The position numbers and the translations under genes were made by a program. Of a DNA stretch of 64,000 bases, positions 1 through 9,124 are shown one piece after another. Positions within the stretch are counted from its first letter, which is position 1; the number at the start of each line of letters is the position of its first letter. This stretch comes from Cloacibacillus porcorum (GTDB taxonomy: Bacteria; Synergistota; Synergistia; Synergistales; Synergistaceae). The stretch lies in NCBI RefSeq assembly GCF_001701045.1, contig NZ_CP016757.1, forward strand, positions 1,357,501 to 1,421,500, written 5' to 3'. The notes beneath the pieces are model-generated. The model did no database searches, was not told the origin of the DNA, and worked only from the letters and a program-made list of their open reading frames with translations.

Positions 1-765
1 CAGCAGGGCGCGCAGCAGCCTCCAGAATGTGTTATGGCCGACGCAGGCGCGGCCATCTTTCAGCGCGTCTGCGAGAATATCCTTCGCCGGCGGCGGTATG
101 TGTGAAAGCGCCGCCTCTTGTTCACCGGCTCTCAGCGCCGCGCGTATTGCCGTGGCGCTGGCAAACTCTTCGAGCTCCGTGCTGTTGTAGGCCGCGCCAA
201 GGCGTTTGAGCGGCACGGCGCGCATGCCGTAGCTTTTTTCCTTTATCCTCTTTATATATGAAAGCGCCAGCGTGTTGTTGCTGCCAGCCAGCAGCGCGGC
301 GCTTCCGGGCAGCATCTCTTCCGTCGCGCGCGCGCGCGCCTCAACATAGGAGAGGCCGCACGCCAGATGTTTTTTTAGTAATGGCTTGAAAGGTTCGGGT
401 TCTTTTAGTAGAATATCAACAATACTGTCCACAAGGCAGTCTGGATTCTCCGCGCCGAACGAAAGGTGCGTCACTACGCCGGTTGCGGCGAGTATGTCCA
501 CGGCGGCGTTTGCGAAGACGCCAGCGTTATGCGAGGAGAATATCACGGGCAGCTCGATAACGAGATCGACGCCGCAGCGGAGGGCGGCCTCCGCTCTTGT
601 CCATTTATCCAGCAGGGCCGGTTCGCCGCGCTGGACGAAATCGGAGGAGAGAACGATGGCCACGGCCTCGGCGGAGCAGAGCTCGCGGGCCTTTTTTATG
701 TGATAGAGGTGCCCCTTGTGGAGCGGGTTATATTCGGCAACAATCCCGGCGACGGGGTAGAGCAT
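1..765 (-). CDS. tmcAL: TmcAL, tRNA(Met) cytidine acetate ligase (partial, 3' end outside window)
   Basis: This family (formerly YlbM/DUF795) uses acetate and ATP to make N4-acetylcytidine at the elongator tRNA-Met wobble base. The minus strand reads open from the ATG at 765 to the window edge, 255 codons, so the C-terminus is missing. The nucleotidyltransferase core is clear: GIVAEYNPLHKGH at residues 7-19 carries the HxGH motif, and the family-typical AGSNNTLALSYIKRI occurs past the middle, followed by SATAIRAALRAG. It is divergent from ackA, with about 80 bp between them. The use of acetate by this enzyme beside acetate kinase may be coincidental. Family assignment is from recognised motifs. 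Confidence 0.9.
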   Translation of the reverse strand, partial: MLYPVAGIVAEYNPLHKGHLYHIKKARELCSAEAVAIVLSSDFVQRGEPALLDKWTRAEAALRCGVDLVIELPVIFSSHNAGVFANAAVDILAATGVVTHLSFGAENPDCLVDSIVDILLKEPEPFKPLLKKHLACGLSYVEARARATEEMLPGSAALLAGSNNTLALSYIKRIKEKSYGMRAVPLKRLGAAYNSTELEEFASATAIRAALRAGEQEAALSHIPPPAKDILADALKDGRACVGHNTFWRLLRALL

Positions 766-846
766 AGAGATTCACCGTCCTTTACTGTGCATTAGGATAC
801 CATAAAGGGGCGGTACAATCAGATTAAGGGAGGCAATTCGGTTCTA

Positions 847-2046
847 ATGAAAATTCTTGTTCTCAATTGCGGCAGCTCGTCTTTGAAGTATCAGCTCATC
901 GAAATGGACGGCGAAAAGGTCCTTGCGAAGGGGCTCGTCGAGCGTATCGGTATCGAAGGCTCGCGCATCAAGCACACCAAGACCGGTATGGACGCGGTAA
1001 CGCGCGAAGTTCCGTTCCCCAACCATTCGGCGGCCATCAAATACGTTCTCGACATCCTCGTCGATCCTGAGCTCGGCGTGCTCAAGAACCTCGACGAGCT
1101 TTACGCGACGGGCCACCGTATAGTCCACGGCGGCGAAAAATTCACCAAGTCGGTGCTCGTCACGCCGGAAGTCGTCAAGGGCATCGAAGAGGTCATTCCC
1201 CTCGCGCCGCTTCACAATCCTGCCAACCTTCAGGGACTCAAGGCCGTCATGGACGTCCTTCCCGGAAAGCCGAACGTCGTCGTCTTCGACACCGCCTTCC
1301 ATCAGACGATGCCGCCGAAGGCCTTCATCTACGGTACTCCCTATGACTGCTATGAGAAAGACCGCGTCCGCCGCTACGGTTTCCATGGCACCAGCCACGG
1401 TTATGTGGCGCACCGCGCCGCGGAGATCCTCGGCAAGGACATCAAAGACCTTAAGATAATCACCTGCCATCTCGGCAATGGCAGCTCGATCACCGCGGTA
1501 GACGGCGGCAAATCGGTCGACACATCGATGGGCTACGGTACGGCGGAGGGCGTCCTGATGGGCACCAGAAGCGGCAATATCGACCCCTCGGTCATGATAT
1601 ACCTCATGGAGCGTTACGGCGACGCGCAGAAGGTCAGCGACATCGTCCACAAGCAGGCGGGGCTCCTCGGCGTCTCCGGCATCTCCAGCGACCTGCGCGA
1701 CGTTGAAGAGGCGGCGGCCAACGGCAACGAGCGTGCGAAGATCGCGCAGGATATCCTCATCACCGGCGTGAAAAAGTATATCGGTTCCTTCGCGGCCGAG
1801 ATGGGCGGCGTGGATGTAGTTGTCTTCACCGCCGGCATCGGCGAGAACGGCATCGGTTTCCGTAAAGAGGTCTGCGAGCAGATGGAATTCATGGGCATCA
1901 AGATTGATCCTGAGAAGAACAACTGCCGCGGCAAAGAGGTAATCTTCAGCACGCCAGATTCGAAGGTTACTGTGATGGTCGTCCCGACGGACGAGGAGAT
2001 GGCGATCGCGCGCGACACCAAGAGATGCGCGGAGGAAGCGAAGTAA
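847..2046 (+). CDS. ackA: Acetate kinase
   Basis: Acetate kinase interconverts acetyl phosphate + ADP and acetate + ATP, the last step of substrate-level ATP formation in fermentation. The 399-residue product has the usual family length. It starts with the phosphate-binding stretch LNCGSSSLKYQ, has HRIVHGG, FHGTSHGYV and HLGNGSS in the ASKHA fold, GTRSGNIDPS in the middle and PTDEEMAIARDT at the C-terminus. A GGGAGG ribosome site lies upstream of the ATG at 847. The yceD gene follows after 7 bp and is probably cotranscribed. No phosphotransacetylase gene is in the window. A TACAAT at 814-819 could be the -10 box, but no convincing -35 box is visible. Confidence 0.97.
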   Translation: MKILVLNCGSSSLKYQLIEMDGEKVLAKGLVERIGIEGSRIKHTKTGMDAVTREVPFPNHSAAIKYVLDILVDPELGVLKNLDELYATGHRIVHGGEKFTKSVLVTPEVVKGIEEVIPLAPLHNPANLQGLKAVMDVLPGKPNVVVFDTAFHQTMPPKAFIYGTPYDCYEKDRVRRYGFHGTSHGYVAHRAAEILGKDIKDLKIITCHLGNGSSITAVDGGKSVDTSMGYGTAEGVLMGTRSGNIDPSVMIYLMERYGDAQKVSDIVHKQAGLLGVSGISSDLRDVEEAAANGNERAKIAQDILITGVKKYIGSFAAEMGGVDVVVFTAGIGENGIGFRKEVCEQMEFMGIKIDPEKNNCRGKEVIFSTPDSKVTVMVVPTDEEMAIARDTKRCAEEAK

Positions 2047-2053
2047 GAAAATA

Positions 2054-2638
2054 ATGGAAAAATATCTGGAAGAGGCTCCCAAAAGCTGGAAGTACCGGCT
2101 CGTACTCGCCGCCGTTCCCAAAGACGGCGCTCCGTACGAGGACAGCTTTTCTGTGCATATTGACAGGCCGGTGAGCTACTGGGACCAGATATACACATTC
2201 CTCTCCGACCCGCAGGTGCGGGTGGATGCTTACCGTTCGGAGGGGCGCGTGCTTGTCACCGTCTCCCTTCGGACGGAGGTCAGCGTGCCCTGCGCGCGCT
2301 GCCTTGAGCCTGCCCGTACCGAGGTTGGCGGAGAGCTGCGGTACATTTTCTCCCTGCGCCGCGACGAGCAGCAGCGGGAAAAGGCGGAGGAAAGCAAAGA
2401 CGGAGAAGAGGAGATCATCATCCTTGATTCATGGGAGGACGAGATCGATCTGGGACAGCTCATCTGGGAGGTCCTCATCACCGCGCTGCCCGGCGCGGTC
2501 CTCTGCTCGCCGGACTGCCTGGGGTTATGTCCCCAGTGCGGCGCGAACCTCAACCTGGGGCCCTGCGGATGCAAAAAGGAGAGCCGCGACCCGCGCTTCG
2601 ATGTTTTGAGAAATTTTGTGGAAGATAGCGGTAAATAG
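2054..2638 (+). CDS. yceD: YceD/DUF177 family protein, 23S rRNA accumulation protein homologue
   Basis: A 194-residue DUF177 protein. The family is linked to 23S rRNA or large-subunit biogenesis and is usually encoded next to rpmF, as here. The C-terminal cysteine cluster CSPDCLGLCPQCG, followed by ANLN, is the family signature and probably binds zinc. An acidic low-complexity stretch (EEIIILDSWEDEIDLGQL) precedes it. It starts 7 bp after ackA, so it is likely read from the ackA promoter, with rpmF about 300 bp further on. Identification rests on the cysteine motif and the rpmF neighbourhood. The biochemical role is not settled in the family. Confidence 0.88.
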   Translation: MEKYLEEAPKSWKYRLVLAAVPKDGAPYEDSFSVHIDRPVSYWDQIYTFLSDPQVRVDAYRSEGRVLVTVSLRTEVSVPCARCLEPARTEVGGELRYIFSLRRDEQQREKAEESKDGEEEIIILDSWEDEIDLGQLIWEVLITALPGAVLCSPDCLGLCPQCGANLNLGPCGCKKESRDPRFDVLRNFVEDSGK

Positions 2639-2946
2639 TACTGCAAAAAAACGAAATTAGTGATAGAATTGTCCAGTTGGAAAAGTGTTCCGACTGAGTT
2701 TTTAGTGATTACTGGTTAAACCGCTTTCGTCTCGTCTGATGTTCGGCGCTTATTTTGCTGAGTTAGACGTTATTGCCGTCAAGGTTTCGGCTGGGGCGAA
2801 GCGTATAATCAATACGTTGTAGCCACCGGCGGAACTGCCTGTGACGCGGTAAGTGAGATAGAAAATCTTTGATTTTCATAATTGAACTTAGTTTGTTCAT
2901 CAAGGGCGCATATAATCAGTGGCTTATTTTAAGGGGGGAATAGAAG
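2639..2946 (+). other. 308-bp intergenic leader before rpmF
   Basis: No open frame with coding character is visible. A perfect TATAAT at 2911-2916 about 30 bp before the rpmF start could be a -10 box, but no good -35 box is correctly spaced. The ribosome site for rpmF is AAGGGGGG just upstream of 2947. I see no recognisable riboswitch or small RNA. Confidence 0.4.
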
Positions 2947-3147
2947 ATGGCAACACCTAAGAGGCGAGTATCCCATGCCCGCACACACAACCGTAAGGCA
3001 CATTGGCTCGGTGAGCTCGAGGCCCCCAGCCTTACGGCCTGTAAGCATTGCGGCGAAATGATCCAGACCTACCGCGCCTGCCCGGCGTGCGGCTACTATA
3101 AAGGCCGCCAGGTCGTCAAGATCGCTGAAGAAAAGACGACAGATTAA
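2947..3147 (+). CDS. rpmF: 50S ribosomal protein L32
   Basis: A 66-residue large-subunit protein near the peptide exit region. The N-terminus MATPKRRVSHARTHNRKAHW is typical of L32. It is the zinc-ribbon (C+) form: CKHCG at about 37-41 and CPACG at about 50-54 supply four cysteines. A few extra residues (VVKIAEEKTTD) extend past the ribbon. It follows yceD, the conserved partner, and ends just before the strong hairpin at 3210-3237. Confidence 0.97.
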   Translation: MATPKRRVSHARTHNRKAHWLGELEAPSLTACKHCGEMIQTYRACPACGYYKGRQVVKIAEEKTTD

Positions 3148-3209
3148 ATTCGCCTGCCGCCGTGTTTTAGCGCGGCGGAGCGGCGGCTTTCTGTTTGACA
3201 GCCAAAGAC

Positions 3210-3237
3210 GGGACGGCGGCCAGCCGTCCCGATTTTT
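3210..3237 (+). terminator. Intrinsic terminator after rpmF
   Basis: The arms GGGACGGC (3210-3217) and GCCGTCCC (3223-3230) form an eight-pair GC-rich stem with a five-base loop. It is followed by GATTTTTG, a short U-rich tail. It closes the ackA-yceD-rpmF group before the fapR promoter. Confidence 0.8.
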
Positions 3238-3477
3238 GTCTGGTTTTCCTTCGGTCTTAATTGCCGCTGTGAAACGGTTGGACCCGAGTGGAAAATGTAT
3301 GGCTTTATCGCCATGTTCGCCGCGCGGATGAAAACTGTGGCCGAAGGGACAGGCGTTTTTTATTTGCCGCGCCCTCATGTTTTTATCAGGAAGTACAACG
3401 GTTTTCGGCGTTAACGAAAATATAGAAAACTTTCATAAAAGAAATGCCACATACTCCGTAAATTATAAAATTTCCTA

Positions 3478-3524
3478 TTGACAACAATCCTAAGATATAA
3501 TATCTTGTCTGGTGTTATGACCAG
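3478..3524 (+). promoter_or_regulatory. Probable promoter and operator of the fapR-fab operon
   Basis: TTGACA at 3478-3483 and TATCTT at 3501-3506 are separated by 17 bp; an overlapping TATAAT sits at 3496-3501. Immediately downstream, CTGGT (3509-3513) and ACCAG (3520-3524) form an inverted repeat with a six-base spacer. Its placement suits a repressor operator, and FapR is known to autoregulate in Bacillus. It does not match the Bacillus FapR consensus closely, so operator identity is inference. Confidence 0.5.
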
Positions 3525-3588
3525 CTCTTAATTGAGCGGTAGATTTTATAAGTTTATTGATTAAAGCTGTTTCTTTAAGGAGAAGCAA

Positions 3589-4179
3589 ATGCGTTCGGAA
3601 GGCAGAAAACAGAGGCACAGGCAGCTTATAAAACTAATAGAGTCAAATCCTCTGATGACGGACGAGGAGATATCCTCGGCGCTTGGCGTCAGTTTAAGCA
3701 CCGTGCGCCTCGATCGGGTGTTGCTTGCGATTCCCGAGCTGCGCGAGCGGATGCGATCAATGGCGGAGCATGCCACAAGCCGCCTGAAATCGCTCTGCGC
3801 GGATGAGGTAGTGGGGGAGCTTGTAGGGCTTGAGCCAAATAAATGGGCCCTTTCAATGCTCTCGACGAATCCGGAGATGGCCTTTCGGCAGACGGAGATG
3901 GTCAGCGACTACTATATCTACGCGCAGGCCGCGCTGCTGGCGATCGCGACGATAGACGCGGAAATGGTTGTCATTGCGACGGCGCGCCTCAAATATTGCC
4001 AGCCCGCCTACTTGGGAGACAAGATCATCGCCCGCTCGAAGGTCGGCACGCATAAGGGAAACAAATATGTCGTCAGCGTCCATTCGCGCAGCGGCGATAG
4101 GGAGATATTTGTCGGACGCTTTGTGGTCGCCGCGATAGACGCTCACAATAACGAAAAATTGGGGGACGAAATATGCTGA
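3589..4179 (+). CDS. fapR: FapR, malonyl-CoA-responsive repressor of fatty-acid and phospholipid genes
   Basis: A 196-residue protein close to the Bacillus FapR length. An N-terminal DeoR-like helix-turn-helix (TDEEISSALGVSLSTVRLDR, about 24-43) is followed by a linker helix and a hot-dog fold (MVVIATARLKYCQPAYLGDKI, then the region ending VGRFVVAAID). In Bacillus, malonyl-CoA binding to the hot-dog domain releases FapR from DNA, coupling substrate supply to lipid gene expression. It heads the plsX-fab operon, and its stop overlaps the plsX start by 7 bp. The preceding 440-bp gap (3148-3588) holds the rpmF terminator and the fapR promoter, with nothing else seen. Confidence 0.93.
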   Translation: MRSEGRKQRHRQLIKLIESNPLMTDEEISSALGVSLSTVRLDRVLLAIPELRERMRSMAEHATSRLKSLCADEVVGELVGLEPNKWALSMLSTNPEMAFRQTEMVSDYYIYAQAALLAIATIDAEMVVIATARLKYCQPAYLGDKIIARSKVGTHKGNKYVVSVHSRSGDREIFVGRFVVAAIDAHNNEKLGDEIC

Positions 4180-5186
4180 TAGCACTGGATGCAATGGGCG
4201 GAGACCACGCGCCCGAGGAACCGTGCAAAGGCGCGATTCTTGCCTGCAGAGAAAAGCCTCACCTCTCGATCGCGCTTGTAGGCGACAGCGAAAAGATAAA
4301 GCCGCTCATTGAAAAGGCGGAGAGAAACGTACGTTCCAGGCTTAATATTGTTCATACCGACGAGGTGATAAGCGGCAGCGACTCTCCCTCCCTTTCGATC
4401 AGGAGGAAGAAAAACTCCAGCCTCGTAGTAGGGTTTGAAATGGTCCGCTCCAAGGAGGCCGACGGCATCGTCTCCTCCGGCAACACAGGAGCGATCGCGG
4501 CGGGCGCGGTGCTCCTTCTCGGGCGCATTCCGGGAATAGACCGCCCGGGGCTTGGCGCGGTGTTACCGGTGCTCAATCGTTCAACGCTGCTTATGGACGT
4601 CGGCGGAACGGTACGCTGCAAGCCGATCAACCTGCTGCAGTTTGCGCAGATGGGTTCCATATATATGAAGCTTTTTCAGAATGTTGAAAATCCCTCCATT
4701 CGCCTGCTCAGCAACGGCGAGGAGATGACGAAGGGAGACGACGTTATCTCCGCGGCGCGGGAGCTGATAGAGTCCAGCAGCCTTAACTTCCAGGGATACG
4801 CGGAGGGCAAGGATATCCCTAACGGCGTATCCGACGTCGTAATCTGCGATGGCTTCACAGGCAACGTGATAATAAAGTTCGGCGAGGGGCTCGGAGAGCT
4901 GTTGAAGAGCCAATTTAAAGAGGAATATATACATCACACACTGCCGAAAATAGGACTTTTCTTTATGTGGCCCGCGATGAAACGAGTGATGGGCCGTTTT
5001 GACTGGGAGAAATACGGCGGCTCCCCAGTGCTCGGCGTAAACGGAAGCGTTGTCAAGGTACACGGACGCTCCAAAGCAAACGCCATAGCGCATGCCCTTA
5101 CGGGAGCGGCCAATTTTATAGAACGCAACGGTGTTGACAGAATAAGAGAAGAGATAGCGCGAGGAGTACAAAATGGCAATAATTAA
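4173..5186 (+). CDS. plsX: Phosphate acyltransferase PlsX
   Basis: PlsX converts acyl-ACP and phosphate to acyl phosphate, the donor for PlsY in phosphatidic acid synthesis, at the inner face of the membrane. The 337-residue product begins with IALDAMGGDHAPEE, carries SSGNTGAIAAGA and GFTGNVIIKFGEGLGELLK, and has normal length. A GGGGGA ribosome site lies inside the end of fapR, and the two genes overlap by 7 bp. The downstream end overlaps fabH by 14 bp, so translation is probably coupled along the operon. Confidence 0.97.
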   Translation: MLIALDAMGGDHAPEEPCKGAILACREKPHLSIALVGDSEKIKPLIEKAERNVRSRLNIVHTDEVISGSDSPSLSIRRKKNSSLVVGFEMVRSKEADGIVSSGNTGAIAAGAVLLLGRIPGIDRPGLGAVLPVLNRSTLLMDVGGTVRCKPINLLQFAQMGSIYMKLFQNVENPSIRLLSNGEEMTKGDDVISAARELIESSSLNFQGYAEGKDIPNGVSDVVICDGFTGNVIIKFGEGLGELLKSQFKEEYIHHTLPKIGLFFMWPAMKRVMGRFDWEKYGGSPVLGVNGSVVKVHGRSKANAIAHALTGAANFIERNGVDRIREEIARGVQNGNN

Positions 5187-6141
5187 CGGATATCCCGTGA
5201 AGATCGCGGGAACCGGGAAATATATCCCGGAAAAGGTAATGACTAATTTTGATTTTGAGAAGTTCCTTGACACCAGCGACGAATGGATACAGAGCCGCAC
5301 CGGCATCAAGAAGCGTCACATCGCCGCGGATGATGAAAGATGCAGCGACCTTGCCTATAAGGCTGGGCTGGCGGCGCTGGCGGATGCAGGGCTGCAGCCG
5401 GACGATCTGGACCTTATAATTGTCGCTACGGATACGCCCGACACCTATTGTCCATGTACCTCGGCTAAGGTGCAGGGCAAGCTGGGCGCTAATAATGCTG
5501 GTGCCTACGATGTCCTGGCCGGTTGTACGGGCAGCCTCACAGCGATGCTGACGGCGATCGGCGGTGTCGCGAGCGGCGTCTGGAACAACGTGCTCGTCAT
5601 TGGCGCGGAAGATTTTGCAAGTGTCCTTGACTGGAATGACCGTTCGACCTGTATTCTCTTCGGCGACGGCGCGGGCGCGTGCATCCTTACGCGTTCGGAG
5701 GAGGGCGGTCCCCGCTTTGTCTCCGGCGAAATAGTGGCCGACGGCAACAAATACGACTTGATAACGATAGACAAAGAAGAAGGTACCCCCTCGCCGGTGC
5801 TGCGTATGAAAGGTTCCGAAGTGTTCCGTTTCGTCAATACACACCTGCCGCCTTTCCTCAAGAACTTCTGTGAAAAATCAGGGGTAACTCCGGCGGAGGT
5901 GGATTTCTGGGTGCTGCATCAGGCCAACACGCGGATCATCGACGGACTCTTCAAGCGTCTCGGCGTTTCCACCGACCGTACCCTCGTCAATTTGGAAAAT
6001 TATGGAAATACATCCGCCGCCTCTCTGGTAGTGACCCTTGATGAATCGATGAAAGAGGGCCGCATAAAGAGAGGGGAGAAGGTAATGTTTACTGCCTTCG
6101 GCGCGGGGATGACCCTGGGAGCGCTGCTCTACGAGGCGTAA
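5173..6141 (+). CDS. fabH: Beta-ketoacyl-ACP synthase III (KAS III)
   Basis: FabH starts fatty-acid synthesis by condensing acetyl-CoA or a branched acyl-CoA with malonyl-ACP. All three catalytic residues are visible: Cys in LAGCTGSLTAM, His in VLHQANTRI and Asn in ENYGNTSAAS. The 322-residue length is typical. It overlaps plsX by 14 bp, and its GAGGAG ribosome site lies inside plsX. fabK follows after 11 bp. Confidence 0.97.
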   Translation: MAIINGYPVKIAGTGKYIPEKVMTNFDFEKFLDTSDEWIQSRTGIKKRHIAADDERCSDLAYKAGLAALADAGLQPDDLDLIIVATDTPDTYCPCTSAKVQGKLGANNAGAYDVLAGCTGSLTAMLTAIGGVASGVWNNVLVIGAEDFASVLDWNDRSTCILFGDGAGACILTRSEEGGPRFVSGEIVADGNKYDLITIDKEEGTPSPVLRMKGSEVFRFVNTHLPPFLKNFCEKSGVTPAEVDFWVLHQANTRIIDGLFKRLGVSTDRTLVNLENYGNTSAASLVVTLDESMKEGRIKRGEKVMFTAFGAGMTLGALLYEA

Positions 6142-6152
6142 GGAGAGATACG

Positions 6153-7100
6153 ATGTTTGAACAAAACCCGGTAACGAACCTGCTGAAAATCAAATATCCC
6201 ATCATACAGGGCGGAATGGCCTGGGTCGCGGACGCGGACCTCGCCGCGGCGGTCAGCAACGGCGGCGGTCTTGGGATAATCGCCGCGGCTAACATGCCCG
6301 CCGACCTTCTTGAGCAGCAGCTGATAAAGATCAGGACTCTGACCGACAAGCCCTTCGGACTTAACATCATGCTGCTGTCGCCCACTGCCGACGACGCGCT
6401 GGAGCTTGCCGCCAAACACGGCGTTCCAGTAGTGACGACAGGCGCGGGAATGCCCGGCAAGGTGCTTGACAAGCTCAAGCCGCTCGGCACGACCGTCATT
6501 CCCGTCGTCGCCTCCGTCTCGCATGCCGAGCGCATCGCCAAGCAGGGCGCGGATGCGGTGATCGCCGAGGGCATGGAGGCGGGCGGACATATAGGCGAGA
6601 TCACGACGATGAACCTTGTGCCGCAGATCGCGGACGCCGTGAATCTCCCCGTGATCGCTGCGGGCGGCATCGCGGACGGACGCGGCGCGGCGGCGGCCTT
6701 TGTGCTCGGAGCCACGGGCGTTCAGATGGGGACGCGCTTTGTCTGCGCCGAAGAGTGCAACGTGCACATAAATTATAAACAAAAAATAGCCAAGGCCAAC
6801 GACCGTGCCACCGCGGTGACGGGACGCTCCCTTGGACATCCTGTGCGCGCGATAAAAAACAAATTCATTAAGCAGTACGAAGAGCTTGAAAAGAGGGGCG
6901 CCTCCGCGGAAGAGCTGGAGGCACTCGGTGCTGGAAAGCTGCGCCTTGCCGTCGTCGAGGGGGATACCGAGATGGGTTCCCTGATGGCGGGACAGTCCGC
7001 GGGACTTGTCCATGCCATCGAACCGGCGGCTGTCATTATAGAGAGCGTTATCTCTCAGATGAACAACATTCTTTCAGAAATGGCGAGGTATAACAGATGA
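6153..7100 (+). CDS. fabK: Enoyl-ACP reductase II (FMN-dependent)
   Basis: FabK catalyses the last reduction of each elongation cycle, using FMN and NAD(P)H in place of the SDR-type FabI. The 315-residue protein has the nitronate-monooxygenase-like barrel: IIQGGMAWVADADLAAAVSN near the N-terminus, EGMEAGGHIGE at about 145-155 and AAGGIADGRG binding the FMN phosphate. No fabI or fabV is visible here, so FabK is likely the operon's enoyl reductase. Its position between fabH and fabD supports this over a nitronate monooxygenase. The 3' end overlaps fabD by 4 bp. Confidence 0.94.
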   Translation: MFEQNPVTNLLKIKYPIIQGGMAWVADADLAAAVSNGGGLGIIAAANMPADLLEQQLIKIRTLTDKPFGLNIMLLSPTADDALELAAKHGVPVVTTGAGMPGKVLDKLKPLGTTVIPVVASVSHAERIAKQGADAVIAEGMEAGGHIGEITTMNLVPQIADAVNLPVIAAGGIADGRGAAAAFVLGATGVQMGTRFVCAEECNVHINYKQKIAKANDRATAVTGRSLGHPVRAIKNKFIKQYEELEKRGASAEELEALGAGKLRLAVVEGDTEMGSLMAGQSAGLVHAIEPAAVIIESVISQMNNILSEMARYNR

Positions 7101-8050
7101 AATATGCCATGATATTCCCCGGCCAGGGCGCCCAGCGTCCCGGAATGGGAAAGGATATTTACGAACGATACATCTCGGCGAAGAGAATCTTTGACGAAGC
7201 AGACGAAGCGCTTGGATTTTCGCTCAGCGACATCATATTCAACGGCACTCCTGAAGAGCTGGCCCACACCGAGATTACCCAGCCGGCGATCCTCACCGTC
7301 AGCGTAGCGATGTTCAGGGCGCTTGAGCAGGAGCTCGGTACCGCCGTAGAACCCTCCTGCATGGCTGGGCACAGCCTGGGCGAATACACGGCGCTCGTAG
7401 CCTCCGGCGCGCTCTCGCTGGCGGACGGCGTGCGCCTCGTGCACAAACGCGGCGGCCTTATGCAGGACGCCGTTCCGCTTGGAGTTGGCTCTATGGCGGC
7501 CATCATCGGGATGGAACTCTCCGACGTCAGCGCCATCTGCGCCGAAGCGGCGAAGGGTGAGGTCTGCCAGGCGGCGAACATCAACTCGCCGACACAGATC
7601 GTCATCTCCGGCCATGCCGGAGCGGTGGCCCGCGCGGTCTCCCTCATCGAGCAGAAATACACCGCCAAAGTGGTGCCGCTGCGGGTAAGCGCTCCCTTCC
7701 ACTGCGACCTGATGCGTCCGGTGGCGGATAAGCTCAAAGAGGCGTTCAAGAGCATTGAGTGGCACGAACCGAAGTTCCCCATCATCGCGAACGTGAACGC
7801 CCGCCCGGTGCAGAAGATCCCAGCCGTGCGCGAAGCCCTCTACAACCAGACCTTCTCGCCCGTAATGTGGTCGCAGTCTGTTCTTGAGATGGAGGGCGAG
7901 GGTGTCGAGGGATATATCGAACTTGGCCCTGGCAGCGTCCTCTCAGGACTTGTGAGAAAGATATGCAAAGGCAAGCGTCCCTATGCGGTGTCAACCTCAG
8001 AAGAGCTCATGATCGCCGCCGACTACCTTAGAGGCATGAACAATGGATAA
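7097..8050 (+). CDS. fabD: Malonyl-CoA:ACP transacylase
   Basis: FabD loads malonyl from CoA onto ACP. The 317-residue protein has FPGQGAQRPGMG at the N-terminus, the nucleophile elbow GHSLGEYTAL at about 92-101, and the catalytic His in APFHCDLM at about 202. Length and motif spacing are normal. It overlaps fabK by 4 bp upstream and fabG by 8 bp downstream, consistent with coupled translation. Confidence 0.96.
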   Translation: MKYAMIFPGQGAQRPGMGKDIYERYISAKRIFDEADEALGFSLSDIIFNGTPEELAHTEITQPAILTVSVAMFRALEQELGTAVEPSCMAGHSLGEYTALVASGALSLADGVRLVHKRGGLMQDAVPLGVGSMAAIIGMELSDVSAICAEAAKGEVCQAANINSPTQIVISGHAGAVARAVSLIEQKYTAKVVPLRVSAPFHCDLMRPVADKLKEAFKSIEWHEPKFPIIANVNARPVQKIPAVREALYNQTFSPVMWSQSVLEMEGEGVEGYIELGPGSVLSGLVRKICKGKRPYAVSTSEELMIAADYLRGMNNG

Positions 8051-8780
8051 GAGAGTAGCGCTGGTGACCGGAGCAGGGCGCGGCATAGGCCGTGCCATCG
8101 CCCTGGAGCTTGCGAAGAACGGCTGTTCCGTGGCCGTTAACTACAGCAGTTCCGAGGGCCCCGCGAACGAAGTCGCCGCCGAAATAAGGGCGATGGGATG
8201 CGAGGCGGTGGCCGTCAAGGCCAACGTAGGCGACGCCGCCGAGGTCAAAGAGATGTTCAAGACGGTGGCGGAACAGCTGGGTGCCGTGAACATCCTGGTC
8301 TGCAACGCGGGCATCACGAGGGACAACCTCCTCATGCGCATGAAGGAAGCTGAATGGAGCGACGTGATAGACACCGACCTCAACTCATTATTCTACTGCG
8401 CAAAAGAGGCGGTGCGTCCGATGCTTAAGGGGCGCTGGGGGCGCATCATCGCCATCACCTCCGTAAACGCGCTGCGCGGAAGCGCGGGGCAGTGCAACTA
8501 CGCGGCGGCGAAGGCTGGCATGATCGGCTTCATAAAGAGCCTTGCGCGTGAAGTTGCCGCCAAAGGCATCACCGCCAACGCGATAGCGCCGGGATTCATC
8601 GATACGGACATGACCTCCGTGCTCTCGGACGAACTAAAAGAAAAATTTGTCGAATCGATACCGGCGGGCCGTGTGGGAACGCCGCAGGATGTGGCGGGGG
8701 CCGTCGCCTTCCTGGCCTCTGAAAACGCCTCATACATACAGGGACAGGTCATAGCGGTTGACGGCGGCATTACAATGTAG
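8043..8780 (+). CDS. fabG: 3-oxoacyl-ACP reductase
   Basis: FabG reduces 3-ketoacyl-ACP with NADPH. The 245-residue SDR has the cofactor motif TGAGRGIGRAIA, NAGITRDNLLMRM typical of true FabG, the catalytic Ser in AITSVNALRGS, YxxxK in YAAAKAGMIGF, and the C-terminal YIQGQVIAVDGGITM. Its place between fabD and acpP distinguishes it from the SDR at 43539, which is a different enzyme. Confidence 0.96.
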   Translation: MDKRVALVTGAGRGIGRAIALELAKNGCSVAVNYSSSEGPANEVAAEIRAMGCEAVAVKANVGDAAEVKEMFKTVAEQLGAVNILVCNAGITRDNLLMRMKEAEWSDVIDTDLNSLFYCAKEAVRPMLKGRWGRIIAITSVNALRGSAGQCNYAAAKAGMIGFIKSLAREVAAKGITANAIAPGFIDTDMTSVLSDELKEKFVESIPAGRVGTPQDVAGAVAFLASENASYIQGQVIAVDGGITM

Positions 8781-8862
8781 TAAAACGGTTATAAAGCCAT
8801 AATAGGCTTTTGACATAAACAAAAAAATCAGAGAACGAATACTCGTAAAGGAGAGATATGCT

Positions 8863-9114
8863 ATGAAAATGGAAGAAGTACAGAGCAAACTTAAGGAAAT
8901 CGTAATGGACCGCCTTAACGCGGAAGAGGACCAGATCAAGCCGGAAGCCTCGTTTGTTGAAGACCTCGGCGCCGACTCGCTCGATATCGTCGAGCTCATC
9001 ATGGGAATCGAAGAAGAATTTGACATCGAGATCCCCGATGAGGACGCCGAAAAGCTGACGACCGTCGGCGAGGCGATGGAATACGTTAAGACGAAGCTTG
9101 CAGTCGAAGACTAA
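8863..9114 (+). CDS. acpP: Acyl carrier protein
   Basis: An 83-residue acidic carrier. The phosphopantetheine attachment site is the Ser in [14 protein letters not shown]. It is slightly longer than the E. coli protein at the C-terminus. An AAGGAGAG ribosome site lies upstream. The 82-bp gap after fabG contains no gene. The hairpin at 9125-9147 lies just downstream and may set a high acpP to fabF ratio. Confidence 0.97.
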   Translation: MKMEEVQSKLKEIVMDRLNAEEDQIKPEASFVEDLGADSLDIVELIMGIEEEFDIEIPDEDAEKLTTVGEAMEYVKTKLAVED

Positions 9115-9124
9115 GAAAAGCATT

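Noticed and set aside
844-2121. 425-codon open frame antisense to ackA
   Set aside because: Mirror frame of a high-G+C gene; no ribosome site and no recognisable domain, while the plus-strand ackA has all family motifs.
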